Positions 22,779-34,653 are shown, counted from the first letter of the stretch. The stretch: 64,000 bases of DNA from Bedellia somnulentella (GCA_963576735.1 OY755187.1:4650001-4714000); one strand, 5' to 3'. Numbers and translations: made by a program. Notes: a model not told the origin generated them from the letters alone.

Positions 22779-23030
22779 AGCTGCGTGGGGAAAAGATGGT
22801 GAAATAAAGGTTGTTGGTGATGGATCTCCAACCGCGTCGCCCAGAAAGCCCTTAAAAGCCCCAATACCGTTAGTCGCCTCTTACGTACACCCACCGGAAG
22901 AAATAGGGTAGTGCTATTCTAAGCCGACACTACACAGCAAATTGCCCAAAAAACATTTATAAAGCCTAAAACTCTGAGCGCCCTTTATGACACCCGCGGT
23001 AAGAAATGGAGTAGTGCTATTCCAAGCCGA
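22779..23030 (-). repeat. Two partial SINE B copies end to end
   Basis: 22779-22937 covers the middle to the 5' end ('cactacacagc'). 22938-23030 starts again in the core ('aaattgcccaaaaaac') and ends at a second decayed 5' end ('aagccgatac'). Confidence 0.7.
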
Positions 23031-23536
23031 TACAATATACATAGATACTGTACTGTTTAGAGTTTTAGCAAAGGCAATGTCCGCGAACGGGCAGTATTTG
23101 TCGGTGCAGCGTGATCGTATTGACTAAGCACTCGAAGAAACGACTTCAAACAGGCATCGTCGGTTAACTAGAATTTCAAATGCAGGGTACTTGGTTTTCC
23201 TTATTAAAAACCTAAATTTGGTTTGGTATTAAGTATAGGTCATTTTAAAGTATAAACAAGCTTTATTTCCAATTGGGGTAAGCAGAGACAAGAAAATAAA
23301 AAAATTGGTGACCGCCTAAAAAAATCTAGAGTTTTCATCATCAAAGTTTTATACATGAAAGGGCATAGCTTCAGTCTTCGCAATCAGCTCCTGTCTATTT
23401 GCTCAAACCATGTCTTAACATTCCTTTTTCTATCTTTTTTACTGAACCTTTCTCGATTCAAATTTAGTCACGCCAATAGCTCCGTTCATACATGCTCTTT
23501 TATTATTGGTTTATATATTCACATAAGTTTATATTT

Positions 23537-23788
23537 GCCGTGTAGTGCCGGCTTAGAATGTTGCTACCCCTTCCTACCCACGGGTGTCGTAAAAGGCGTC
23601 TAAGGGTATTGGGACTTTTTATTGGATTTTTGGGCGATGCGGTTGCAGTCTCATCACCAAAAACCTTTATTTTACCGCCTTTTCCCCACTCAACTTCCAA
23701 AAGTGGCTGAGGAATTTATCATTCCTTGGCTCTGGCTACCTACCCCTTCTAGGGAATTATAGCCGTGAATATATCTATGTATGTATGT
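23537..23788 (+). repeat. SINE B, full length
   Basis: 'gccgtgtagtgccggctt' to a TATG-repeat end. It is of the 'tgtcgtaaaaggcg' sub-variant, which recalls the general lepidopteran consensus I know. Confidence 0.85.
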
Positions 23789-24163
23789 TTATATTTGATT
23801 TAAAAAAACCTTGGCTTAGCATTACTGTCCAAAGTTTGTTAAAAAGCCATCACATTTTTCCCAACAAGAAAAAATACCAACAATTATCCGTTATAATTTT
23901 CCTCTACAAATTAATTCAGGATGCGAGCACGTAATATGATTTTGTTCTCGGACGAAAGAACCGCGGAGTAAACAAACTAGCTATAATCAAATATTGAGAG
24001 CCGGTTCGCTTCCCGAACGATAGCCTGGGGCTACTTATGAAGAATTCGCTCTCCGTCTCATGGATCGTCTTCATATTTCATTTAATGAAATTCTGTATTT
24101 TGGTGTTATTTGGTATGAATATGTTATTTAAGTAGGTTTTATCAAGCTATTTTTATCAAGTTT

Positions 24164-24418
24164 GCTGTGTAGTGTCGGCATAGAATAACACTACCCCATT
24201 TCTTCCGGTGGGTGTACGTAAGAGGCGACTAACGGATTTGGAGCTTTTAAGGGATTTTTGGGCGATGTGGTTGGAGACCCATAACCGAAAACGTTTATTT
24301 TACCATCTTCTCCCCAATAAAATTTCCAAACATGGCTGAAGAATTTCCAATTCCTTAGCCCTGGCTACCCCTTCTAGGGATTTATAGCCGTGAGCATATG
24401 GATGTATGTATGTATGTT
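24164..24418 (+). repeat. SINE B shared by both duplication copies
   Basis: Sits at the same place as 33299-33546, so it probably predates the duplication. The two differ in flank details. Confidence 0.8.
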
Positions 24419-24624
24419 ATCGAGCTAGGCGAAACAAAGTTGAGCGAAGCTCTTATATACGGGTCTTTGTGATCGAACTGCTCTGGTATGGCTCGACTGA
24501 TTTCAACCAAATTCGGCACAGTGATCAAGTGGACATTACTAAGTGTTGTTAGGGGTGGCATGTATTAAACCTACAATTGAGGAATAATCACCGAAAACCT
24601 ATTTTCCCATTAAATACAATAGAA

Positions 24625-24881
24625 AGTGTAGTGTCGGCTTGGCCGTGTAGTGTCGGCTTAGAATAGCACTACCCCGTTTCTACCGATGGGTGTACGTAAG
24701 AGGCGACTAACGGTATGGGGCTTCTAAGGGATTTTTGGGCGATGCGGCTGGAGACCCATCACCAACAACCTTTACTTTACCATCCTTTCCCCACTCAATT
24801 TTCCAAAAGTGGCTGAGGAATTTCTAATTCGTTAATTCCTTCTAGGGATTTATAGCCGTGAGTATTTGTATGTATGTATGT
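24625..24881 (+). repeat. SINE B private to left copy, with doubled 5' end
   Basis: The first 17 bases (GTGTAGTGTCGGCTTGG) are followed at once by a second start (CCGTGTAGTGTCGGCTTAG) and a full body. The right duplication copy is uninterrupted here (near 33770). Confidence 0.8.
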
Positions 24882-25231
24882 AAAAAAGTTAATGATTTCT
24901 TATTTAGAGCGCGGCTTGAAGCTTAAGACCGACTGCACAGATAGTAAGAAGACTAAGATTTACCTTACTCACTCAGCTCAATTCATTTCAATCGCAATTT
25001 GCATTGAAGTCCTAGTATCAAGTTCCTCCTATCCACTCTTCCAACCCCCGATCACCAATTGAGCTGAAATTATATTTACAGTACCGAATTTTGTGAGAGT
25101 GTATTATTTTTATGACATGGTTCCTGATATGATGATCTTATTTTGAGAGTGTATTTGTATTTGGAAAAGTTGTTTTAATACTTTTGACGATGAATATGTT
25201 TTCATATGGTAACCAGGCTCTGGTGTTACAG

Positions 25232-25370
25232 AAGGGCAAGCACGAGCCGTGTTTACACTAGTTATCGCGTGGGATAAAGCAGCCATCTCTTACGCACTTA
25301 CTTAGTATAGTATACTGCCATCTCATTCTAACCGTTATCGTGTCGATAAAATAGTGCTCGTGCTTGCCCT
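25232..25370. repeat. Small inverted-repeat MITE, left copy
   Basis: 139 bp with termini AGGGCAAGCACGAG and its exact complement, plus inner pairing 'agttatcg' with 'cgttatcg'-like sequence. Its duplicate is at 34516-34653. No coding content. Confidence 0.65.
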
Positions 25371-25501
25371 GCTGATCATAAAAATCATAAGGTGGACATA
25401 GGAAAACATATGCACAACTTCAGAAACTGCGTCTAAACACATCATTTGGGCATCACCTACAGCATTTGAACCCAGTTGATACATGGTCCAGGATTAATCT
25501 A

Positions 25502-28020
25502 TCAAATTCAAATTCAAATTTCATTTATTTGCTATATAGAACATGGTACATTTGATGATACAGCTTAATAATTTAGTTTCACATGTCTAACCTTTGTAGG
25601 TATGCAAATTATTTTGACACAATTAAATCACAATTAAGTTTTTACATTATAAATATTTTAAATTAACAATAATAATATGTCATAAGCAGTCTATAATGAA
25701 AATTAATTAAAATGTCACTTAAGCCTTATTAAAATAATAATAATGAAAATTAATTTAAATGTCACTTAATCCTAATTAAATAATAACAACCAATCTGAGC
25801 GTTTAACGTTTTAAATGTCAGGAATGTCACATTTTCTATTTTATCTAATATGTCAGCCATTATTATTATAACTATAAAATTCGTTTAAATTATAAAAACA
25901 GTTTTGAACCAACCACTCTTTCAGGTGTTTTTTGAAAAGGGTAATTGGCTTACCTTTTATACATTCAGGAATGTTGTTAAAAATGTGTGGCATCATTACA
26001 CTGCAAGATTTCCCTCGTAGGGCCGTCGATGACGCTGGGATTATTAAGTTATTTGGAAACTTGTCATGGAGCCTGCTACCTTCGTTGTACATCTTTTCAA
26101 ATAACAATGAATTTTCTTTTACAAAAACACAAATTTCATAAATGTAGATACTTGCAAGTGTTAATAGTTTCAGTTCTACAAAATAAGACCTACATGACTC
26201 ACGAGGCTCCAGTCCAATAATAGTTCTTATACACCTTTTCTGTAGAATGAACAAAGTTGGGACATCTGTCGAGTGACCCCACACAATTATGCCATACCTT
26301 AACGCCGATTCCACATAACCATGATAAGCAAGTACTGCTGTTTGCCGATTGACGGTTGTGGCAAGTCTATATAGGACATATACAAATTTGTTTATTTTTC
26401 CAAATACTTTCTCAACATGGTGTTTCCAATTCATTTGACAATCTAGTTGGATACCTAAAAAATTTATACAATTTACTTCTTTCACAGATTGTTCTCTATA
26501 TTTTATATTTATTAAAGTCCCGGGCTTAACTCTATTGTAAAATTGCATATAACATGTCTTGTCTATATTAAAACTAAGATTATTTGCGGTCATCCATTGA
26601 ATAATTAAAGTTAAGGTGTTATCTATGTCAATTTGAAAATTAATGTCATTTTTAAAACTTATAACTACATAGATGTCATCAGCAAACAAAGTGCATGAAT
26701 GCTTGGTCACATTCGGGAGGTCATTAATATATAAAAGAAAAAGTAAAGGAGCTAAGACACTTCCCTGAGGCAAACCTACAGGGTTTTTTTTCAACTTCAG
26801 ATTTATATGAAATGATTTCCGAATATTCATTGCTCTGTAAGATCTCAACGTATTGACACCTGTTTTCTAAGAAGGATTTAATTAATTCCGATGCTGGGCC
26901 GCGTATACCATATTTGTCACACTTATATAACAATATGTTATGTGCCACATTTTCAAATGCCTTTTTCATGTCGAAGAATATAGCTATAGTTGGAATCTTC
27001 TCGTCAACATTTCTACTTAATATATCAAACTGAACACAGGCCGATGTTGTATTCTTTCCTCTCTGAAAAGCATGTTGCTCCGGTCTTAAAATACTATATT
27101 TTATTAAAAATGCATACAATCTATTATATATTAACTTTTCAACTATTTTTGACAAAATAGAAACTAACGTTATAGGTCTGTATTTACTTATATCCTCCCT
27201 ATTGTCTTTTTGAATAGTGGTTTAACAACCGACAGTTTCAAGCAACTAGGAAATACTCCTTTTTGGAAACATCTGTTCGCTAAATTTTCAATAATAATTG
27301 ATAAACATTCCGAGCATTCCTTTAATATCCTAGTATTTATCTCGTCTTACCTTGTCGCGTTTGTATTTTTTAATCCTCGTATGCATTTTTTCACTTCGCA
27401 GACATCGCACGGTTTTAGAAAAATAGTTGTGTGTTGAGATTCTAGTCGATTAGCCATTGTACAGCCACCGTTCGTGCTAGAATTTCCCAAAACTGGTTGA
27501 ATAAAATATTTATTGAATTCTGAGGCTATTTCTTTTGGTTCGTTTATAATTTTTCCATTTACATTTAATTGTTTGATTCCTTTTGGAGGCGACAGGCACG
27601 TTTTTTTGTTTTGTATAATACTCCAAGAAGCTTTGCATTTATTTTGAGCATTTTCAATAAATTGTTGACTGTACTTTTTTTGTGAAAATGCGATACATTT
27701 TTTTAAGAGGCTGTTATATTTTCTGTAGTTTACTTTATTTTCACGATTCCCATTTTTATAATATTGTAGCCTAAGATTCCTTTTTTTCCTACATGAATTC
27801 TTTATTCCCTTTGTAATCCATCGCATTTTATGAATTTTATTTTGTATCTTTACTTTAATAGTCGGAAAACAAAGATTATAAAATAGTAGCAAAGTATCGT
27901 GAAACTCTTTGAAGGCAATGTCAATGTCATTTTGTTTGCATATGTCATTCCAAGGTAAATTATTTAAACAGTCCTTGAACTTCTGTATGTTATCTTTGTT
28001 GTAGTCTTTTTTTGTGATCT
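25502..28020 (-). pseudogene. Jockey-superfamily LINE, 5'-truncated, ORF2 broken
   Basis: Encodes the reverse transcriptase half of a LINE ORF2 on the minus strand: pre-RT region from 28020, fingers/palm (SKYRPITLVS, FFDMKKAFENV), then LPQGSVLAPLLFLLYIND and the catalytic FADD. The endonuclease and ORF1 are absent through 5' truncation. The frame is broken by an in-frame TAA at 27347-27349, a 1-base shift near 27207 and a shift in an A8 run near 26785-26792. The 3' end is a tail of TTTGAA-like units (25502-25525). It is absent from the right duplication copy, so it inserted after the duplication. Confidence 0.85.
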
Positions 28021-28024
28021 TCTA

Positions 28025-28966
28025 TCTATACTTATAATAAATCTGTAGAGAGGTCAATTCTGTACATGAAATATATTTTCAAAATAACTTTCAGGTGGTG
28101 ATAAGGGATCGATACTGATGCCAAAAATGCAATCAGTAAAATTTTTGTCTGTCTGTCTGTCTGTCTGTCGGTTTGTATGTTCCTTATGGAAACAAAAACT
28201 ACTCGACGAATTTTAACAAAACTTGGTACAATTATTCTTCATACACCTGCGCAGGTTTTTGTATACTTTCCAGCGGAGTAGTAAAGTTCCGGGAGAAGTT
28301 ACTCCATTTTTTAAGCTTCCGTCGCGTGTGCAGCCTTAATGGTTAAACTTACATAGTTATCATGTGCGGCGGAAATATTCTTCATAAAATTATCTAAAAA
28401 AAAAGTCCTCAACAGTATATGTCTATCTTTTATGGTTGACTCACAATAACACGTGTAATTCCTGATAGCTTAGCAGTTCGGAACATCCTGATTATATTTG
28501 TTTACTCTTACGTTTGTAAACCTCTCACTCATCCCTAATTTAAAAAAGGTTACATTATTACCTATTCAATAAAAAAAGAATCATACAAATCGGTAGACAA
28601 ACACCGAAATTATACATAAAATAAGCCATCGCGCCCGTGATCGAAACCAAATCTTTACTAATTTACATATAACATACTAGATGGCGCCAGTAGTATGCAT
28701 CCTACATAACGTAATGATTTATTTTTTAGATTGTTATAAATACTTCATGGCGTTTTATTCCAAAATTTGCTATTAAACGGAAATACTGAACCGTTCATTA
28801 AAGAGCATTCAAAATCACCAAACTACACTGTTAAGGGAGTGCTATAAATTTAAGAAATTGAAAACATTACGCTGAATTTCACAATGCTTGAGCAGTGACT
28901 GAAGAAAGAAACCTCAGATATTTAAAAAAACAACGCTACCCGTGCGAAGCTGGGACGATCCACTAG
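28025..28966 (+). mobile_element. Non-autonomous Helitron, left-copy insertion
   Basis: 942 bp beginning TCTATACTTATAATAAATC and ending ...CCACTAG, with a small hairpin (CCCGTGCGAAGCTGGG) upstream of CTAG. The host A precedes and T follows, the Helitron target rule, and there is no target duplication. A CTGT-repeat microsatellite lies at about 28145-28170. No Rep/helicase coding. The right duplication copy lacks it. Confidence 0.85.
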
Positions 28967-29204
28967 TACTATATAAAATAGCATCCAAGGGATTTGTCAA
29001 ACTTACTAGGATTTAGTTTACTTGAATAATGTAAACCTGTTATTTGTGAAAGCTGTTAACAAAAACTGGTTTCAATATTAAAATATTGTGGTTTTGAGGC
29101 AATGCATTTTTGAAAATAGCAAACGTAAAAATATTATGCAAATCAAAGTTAAGTTTGTACTTTAATTTCTACTAAGACATTTTACTGCATACATCACTCA
29201 CTCT

Positions 29205-29365
29205 GCCAGAGCTTTATAGTTCGAAACTCCTCAGCCTCGTTTGGAAATTGATAGGGCCAAGATGGTAGAAAGAATCATTGGTGATGGGTGTCCAACCGCA
29301 TCGGTCGAAGACCATTGAAAAAGCCCCACGTCCTTAGTCGTCTCTTCCGTGGGTAGATGGTAGAT
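29205..29365 (-). repeat. SINE B, old copy shared by duplication 1
   Basis: Degenerate; paralogous to 34975-35160. Present before the duplication. Confidence 0.7.
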
Positions 29366-30148
29366 ACACGGTTAATTTCACTCTATGGTGTTAATATATC
29401 TATTTCCTTACTCACCTTAGTTACTACATAACCCTTCAGCCACAAATAAATATTGTAACTAGTACAGTACATTATTTAGTACATTACATAGACCAGGGAA
29501 GTATATAGGATAAGTACTAAGAATATAAAAAGGCTGTTGAAATAAATCGGTTGCCAGTGAAAACGCACTTCAAAGTGTTCGGAGTCTGAAGATGTGAACA
29601 GCCAATAGACATAGCTTCGGGCGAGGATAAGACCCGAATCTTAATACCAACCGCTGTTTTATTACAACGATAAAATGAAAGAAAATATCTTGTAAATGAA
29701 ACCATCTTCTATTTCAAACGTTCTAAGAAGATCGATATTAAATTTTGTGTTCGTATCGGTAGTTCAGTATTTGCTCAGAAAAGTCCATATAGAACTTAGC
29801 TAAGTAGAGATGAAACGAAGAATTTTAATATCCGTAAGTGATTCAGTGTAATTCCTCTGGCTTAAGATAACCAAATGTATGACCAACAAAAAACGGAACA
29901 TAGAATCAACTTATTAAGGTATAGGGACAACGTATTTCAACAGTTATTTTTAGCGGAATTTATTCAGCAATTTTTGTACTGAACTACGTTTGGCTTCAGC
30001 TCTATTTACTTAAGTCCTCTATGGAAAGGCATGGGTTTTTCTGCTCGTGGGTGTCAAAGACGCAACTGGGGCTACCCACGGAGATTTGGGTGATTATAAT
30101 AGGTTATTATTGTTTGTCAATCTTTTCCCCACTCAAGTTCCCCAAAGT

Positions 30149-30378
30149 GCCGTGTAGTGTCGGCTTAGAATAACACTACCCCATTTCTACCCGTGGGTGA
30201 TCGTAAGAGGTGACTAAGGGTATAGGGGGATTTTTGGGCGATGTGGTTGGAGACCCGTCACCAAAAACATTTATTATAACCATCTTTTCCCAATCAACTT
30301 CCAAAAGTGGCTGAGGAATTTTTCATTCCATAGCTCTGGCTACCCCGTTAAGGGATTTATAGCCGTGAGTATTATGTA
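30149..30378 (+). repeat. SINE B at right edge of left duplication copy
   Basis: Starts GCCGTGTAGTGTCGG directly after 'agttccccaaagt', where the other duplication copy continues an old SINE B. Homology with the right copy ends here. Confidence 0.8.
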
Positions 30379-30425
30379 TTGTAATATGCGGTATTCGAAT
30401 ATATCATTAAAAAATAATATAAAAA

Positions 30426-30868
30426 TGTAGTGGGGTACTTGAGCGGCCGGATGACAAGCAAACGGTTAGCAAAACGTAGACACGTAGCTTGAGTCCAGTA
30501 TTTTTGAGTGTTTAATGTGAATAATAATATTATGGGTAAGAGTTCGGCATACTATTAGTAATATGAATTATATAGTGCTTCAAATAAGTAATTTTATAAC
30601 GTGTTTGCATTTGCAGAAAATACGGTTTTGTTGAAATGAATTTGATGACCTCATCGCATAGGTGTAGTAAATTATATTATTACATGAATTCCTGTTATAA
30701 TTACAAGCAAAAGGGGTGAGTGTTTTGATAATCTTTATTTAGTGATTAGCCCGGAGACTGGCTTTATTCCGTTTAATTATTTGTTGCAGCGTCAAGCCCT
30801 TTCTACTTTGATTAATAAACGTAGATAAACTAATATGATGCGTAATTTCGTCGGTTGTTATCATAACA
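30426..30868 (+). repeat. Candidate Ty3-type 5' LTR
   Basis: Begins TGTAGTGGGGTAC and ends TTATCATAACA (TG...CA). It is followed almost at once by TGGCGTAGTCGGCGAA, which looks like a primer site. No second copy is in the window and no coding follows in this orientation, so the LTR assignment is an inference. Confidence 0.5.
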
Positions 30869-30871
30869 CAG

Positions 30872-30890
30872 TGGCGTAGTCGGCGAACGA
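30872..30890 (+). promoter_or_regulatory. Candidate primer binding site
   Basis: TGGCGTAGTCGGCGAACGAG resembles the TGGCGCAGTCGG-type primer site I recall from several insect Ty3/gypsy elements (tRNA-Ser). It lies 3 bases after the putative LTR. Confidence 0.5.
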
Positions 30891-31131
30891 GCAGACCACG
30901 TTAAGAGAGCGCGGACGATCGTATCCTGAGCATAAAATATTTTTTTTGTTTTTCCATAATTTTTAGTTTTAGTGTTTAGTTATAGTTATGCATGTAGTTT
31001 GAGTTAAGAAATTTTTATAAGAGGTCGGCAGTTCGATTATCAAATTCCAAGCTCACGTAACTTGATTCCGTCGATATGAATATTTTGTTCTAAGTTTATT
31101 CGATGTGTGTTTTTACTGGTTAATTGTTCGT

Positions 31132-31245
31132 TGTGACAAATAAAAGACGTGTGTTTCCTTCAATCATGTATTATAGACTAAAATCCTAAACTACCTTAAC
31201 ATATAAATATAAATCTAACTCTGACAACTACTAACATACATTACA
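31132..31245 (-). repeat. Short 3' LTR of the Mag-like element
   Basis: On the minus strand it starts TGTAATGTATGTTAG right after the purine tract AAGGGCGGAGG and ends TTTATTTGTCACA, 114 bp. The very short LTR fits the Mag lineage, first described in Bombyx. The partner LTR is missing. Confidence 0.6.
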
Positions 31246-31370
31246 CCTCCGCCCTTATTTACAAAATACAACATGTTCACATAAAACTTATTAACCTAAA
31301 TAAAAACCTAATAAAAAGAAAAGAATAATTAAAAACTAAAACCTAAAACAACTTATATGACAAATAATAT

Positions 31371-32594
31371 TTACACCTGAGCAGTATTTCTAAAACCATA
31401 ACGATCAGGTGCTTTACGTTGCCGTAACGGGTAACGACGTACATCCTGACTAGTATTTGTTTCCGAGTCAATCGGCACACTGGGCACACACATAGGATTT
31501 GGAGTCAAATCGACGATAGCGGTTTCGTTAGGTTCTGTGTTTGTTGCAGACGAATCCCTTACTCTACTCTCTTCCGAGATAATTAATCTATTTTCCCTCT
31601 CCGTACCACTGGTTATAGGAAAACTTAAAGGAATTTGTGATAAATCTGATGACTGATTGACTAATTTATCACTTACAATAGAATTTGACTTAGGAACCCT
31701 TTCTCTTAATTGACCGATGTGCCGATGGATTACCGTTCCCAAAGTAGTTGTCACGCTATAATCCGTACTACCTAGCTGTTTACTAATAGTACCTGCCGAC
31801 CATTTGTCTGAACCCCTATAGTCACGATACCACACCGCGTCCCCCGGCTCCAGTGCACGGTGCGCGCCCCCCGCATCCGCCTCCATGCGAGCCTGCCGCG
31901 ACCTAACTCGCGCTTCGCGCTCAGGTTTAATGTTATCTAACCGCATACGCAGCTTGCGACCTAATAAAATTTTAGCCGGACTTTCACCGGTTGTGGTATG
32001 CTCCGTATTTCTATAAGCTAACAAAAACCTACATAATGCCGTATGTATATCCATATTTTGTTTCACCCCCTTCTGAATGGCCCGTTTACACTGTTTAACA
32101 GCGTTTTCTGCAGCCCCGTTAGAAGCTGGGTGGTAAGGAGCCGAAAAAATATGCTCTATGCCGTTATGTTTTAAAAAATTACGTAATTCTGAACTGGAAA
32201 AGGGAGGCCCGTTGTCACTAACAATTTGCTTAGGTAAACCAAACTTAGCCCAGATATCTCTTAAAACTGCTATCACTGTTAGTGCGGTTGTCCTTTTCAT
32301 TTCAACCGCTTCGATCCATTTTGAACATGAATCTATCATAACTAAAAAACTCTTACCGTAGATAGGTCCCAGAAAATCGAGATGTAAACGCGACCAGGGC
32401 CGGGACGGCCACGGCCAGGACTGCGGCGCGTGTCCCGGCGGCACGTCCGCCACGACGGCGCACACCTCGCACTCGCGGCACGCCGCCTCCACCGCTTCGT
32501 CTACACCGGGCCACCACACGTAACTCCGCGCTAGACATTTAGTTTTTACTATTCCCATATGTGGGTACCAATCCGGGAGTATCTTCTTTCGAAT
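31371..32594 (-). pseudogene. Ty3 (Mag-like) integrase, 3' fragment of pol
   Basis: Integrase catalyses insertion of the retroelement cDNA. Reading from an open 5' junction near 32594 (in frame before the Met at 32558), the frame shows the zinc-finger remainder CRECEVC and then the catalytic triad. Counted from the Met at 32558, D61 is in HLDFLGP, D115 in VSDNGPPF and E151 in SNGAAENAV, giving the D,D(35)E spacing. A C-terminal region ends at a stop at 31371. Gag, protease and reverse transcriptase are absent, so it is a truncated element. About 31850-31910 and 32395-32520 are far more GC-rich than the surroundings. A purine tract and short LTR lie downstream at 31132-31256. Confidence 0.88.
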
Positions 32595-32808
32595 AAAAAA
32601 ATAATAATCAAAATCGGTTCATAAATGGCGAAGTAATCGGCGAACAAACATAAAAAAAAAAAAATATACTGGTCGAATTGAGAACACTCCTTTTTTTGAA
32701 GTCGGTTAAAAAGATAGACAAGTGGCCTTCCGAATTAGTAAAAAATTCGGAGGTAGGAAACGCTAACACTACTAAAACGTGTAAAAGAAATAAAGGATAG
32801 AAGAATTT
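32595..32808. repeat. Repeat end next to integrase
   Basis: Contains 'cctttttttgaagtcggtt', a sequence I know as the terminus of a common lepidopteran repeat, plus a poly-A run at 32651-32663. Confidence 0.4.
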
Positions 32809-32980
32809 CGCGCTGGCAGCCATTGACACGGTAGCTCAATTGGCAAGAGCGACGGGGGCGTATACCCGAGGTCGCGGGTTCGAATCCCGCCTGTGTCGAA
32901 ATTTTTCTTTGCTTTATTTATTCTTTTTTTATTAGTAATAATCCCCACATGAGGTTTTCATGAACAAAAAGATTTAAATT
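32809..32980 (+). mobile_element. SINE C, uninverted reference copy
   Basis: Head with A box TAGCTCAATTGGCAAGAGC and B box GGTTCGAATCC, then 'tgtcgaaatttttctttg' and the fixed 3' end AAAAAGATTTAAATT. It gives the full family structure of about 170 bp. No target duplication is visible. Its last base coincides with the start of duplication 1, right copy. Confidence 0.8.
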
Positions 32981-33298
32981 ATTACTGCCCAAAGTTTGTT
33001 AAAAAGCCATCACATTTTTCCCAACAACTAAAAATACCAACAATTATCCGTTATAATTTTCCTTCACAAATTAATTCAGGATGCGAGCACGTAATATGAT
33101 TTTGTTCTCGGACGAAAGAACCGCGGAGTAAACAAACTAGCTATAATCAAATATTGAGAGCCGGTTCGCTTCCCGGACGATAGCCCGGGGCTAGTTATGA
33201 AGAATTCGCTCTTTCCGTCTTATGGATCGTCTTCATATTTCATTTAATGAAATTCTGTATTTTGGTGTTATTTGGTATGAATATGTTATTTATATGAT

Positions 33299-33546
33299 GC
33301 CGTGTAGTGCCGGCTTAGAATGTCGCTACCCCCTTCTACCCACGGGTGTCGTAAGAAGCGACTAAGGGTATTGGGGCTTTTAAGGGAACATTGGGCGATG
33401 CGGTTGGAGACCCATCACCAACAACCTTTATTTTACCATCTTTTCCCCACTCAACTTTCCAAAGGTGGCTGAGGAATTTCCAATTCCTTAGCTCTGGCTA
33501 CCCCTTCTAGGGATTTATAGCCGTGACCATATGTATGTATGTAAGT
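33299..33546 (+). repeat. SINE B shared by both duplication copies
   Basis: Same relative position as 24164-24418. Confidence 0.8.
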
Positions 33547-33839
33547 ATGTTATCAAGCTAGGCGAGACAAAGTTGAGCGAAGCTCTTATATCTGGGCAGG
33601 CCACTTCTTTGTGATCGCACTGCTCTGATATGGCTCGACTGATTTCAACCAAATTTGGCACAGTGATCAAGTGGACATTACTAAGTGTTGTTAGGGGTGG
33701 CATGTATTAAACCTACAATTGAGGAATAATCACTGAAAACCTATTTTCTCATTAAATGCAATAGAAAAAACTAAATGATTTCTTATTAAGAGCGCGGCTT
33801 GAAGCTTAAGACCGACTGCACAGATAGTAAGAAGACTAA

Positions 33840-33977
33840 CGCCCGATTTCTGAATTGAGTATTCAAGCTGAGAACAACTTAAGTATCGTTTTGTCTCATT
33901 CAGTTGTTAAGATTTCAATGCGACAGAACGATACTTAAGTTGTTCTCAGCTGGAATACTCAATTCAGAAATCGGGCG
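33840..33977. mobile_element. Foldback MITE, Harbinger-like, copy 2
   Basis: 138 bp, termini CGCCCGATTTCTGAATTGAG and the perfect complement. TAA flanks both sides (33837-33839 and 33978-33980). The left duplication copy shows the empty site with a single TAA ('gaagactaagattta', near 24950), so the boundaries and 3-bp duplication are direct observations. Confidence 0.92.
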
Positions 33978-34117
33978 TAAGGTTTACCTCACTCGCTCAG
34001 CTCAATTCATTTCAATCGCAATTTGCATTGAAGTCCTAGTATCAAGTTTCTCCTGTCCACTCTTCAAACCCCCGATCACCAATTGAGCTGAAAATATATT
34101 TAATGTACCGATTTTGT

Positions 34118-34372
34118 ACATACATACATACATACATATACTCACGGCTATAAATCCCTAGAAGGGGTAGCCAGAGCTAAGGGACTAGAAGTTCCTCAGC
34201 CACTTTTGGAAAGTTGAGTGGGGAAAAGATGGCAAAATAAAGGTTGTTGGTGATGGGTCTCCAACCGCATCGCCCAAAAAATCCCTTAAAAGCCCCAATA
34301 CCGTTAGTCGCCTCTTACGTACACCCACCGGCAGAAATGGGGTAGTGTTATTCTAAGCCGACACTACACAGC
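34118..34372 (-). mobile_element. SINE B with target duplication and empty site
   Basis: Flanked by ATTTTGT (34111-34117 and 34375-34381). The left duplication copy reads 'gtaccgaattttgtgag' without the insertion, near 25084. This defines both ends of the family. Confidence 0.9.
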
Positions 34373-34515
34373 AAATTTTGTGAGAATGTATTATTTTTAT
34401 GACATGGTTCCTGATCTCATGATCTAATTTTGCGAATGTATTTGTATTTGGAAAAGTTGTTTTAATACTTTTGACGATGAATATGTGTTTGGTAACCAGG
34501 CTCTGGTGTTACAGA

Positions 34516-34653
34516 AGGGCAAGCACGAGCCGTGTTTAAACTAGTTATCGTGTGGGATAAAGCAGCCATCTCTTACGCACTTATTTAGTATCGAATATTG
34601 CCATCTCATTCTTACCGTTATCGTGTCGATAAAATAGTGCTCGTGCTTGCCCT
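34516..34653. repeat. Small inverted-repeat MITE, right copy
   Basis: Paralogue of 25232-25370, carried along by the duplication. Confidence 0.65.

Larger units (their letters stand above)
23821..30148 (+). repeat. Segmental duplication 1, left copy
   Basis: Direct repeat of 32981-36895, a few percent diverged by eye. Both start 'attactg(t/c)ccaaagttt' and share non-repeat sequence such as 'acgaaagaaccgcggag' and 'gcagccatctcttacgcac'. The left copy is longer because of a private LINE plus Helitron insertion (25502-28966) and a private SINE B (24625-24881). Confidence 0.9.

Noticed and set aside
28145..28170. CTGT repeats as a regulatory array
   Set aside because: A simple microsatellite internal to the Helitron; its complement occurs in the other copy.
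29517..29705. Identical 62-codon frame also at 35309-35497
   Set aside because: Identity is explained by segmental duplication 1; no coding signature or family resemblance.
32824..32898. Second possible tRNA gene
   Set aside because: Same SINE C head with one extra D-loop base, followed by the SINE C body and 3' end.
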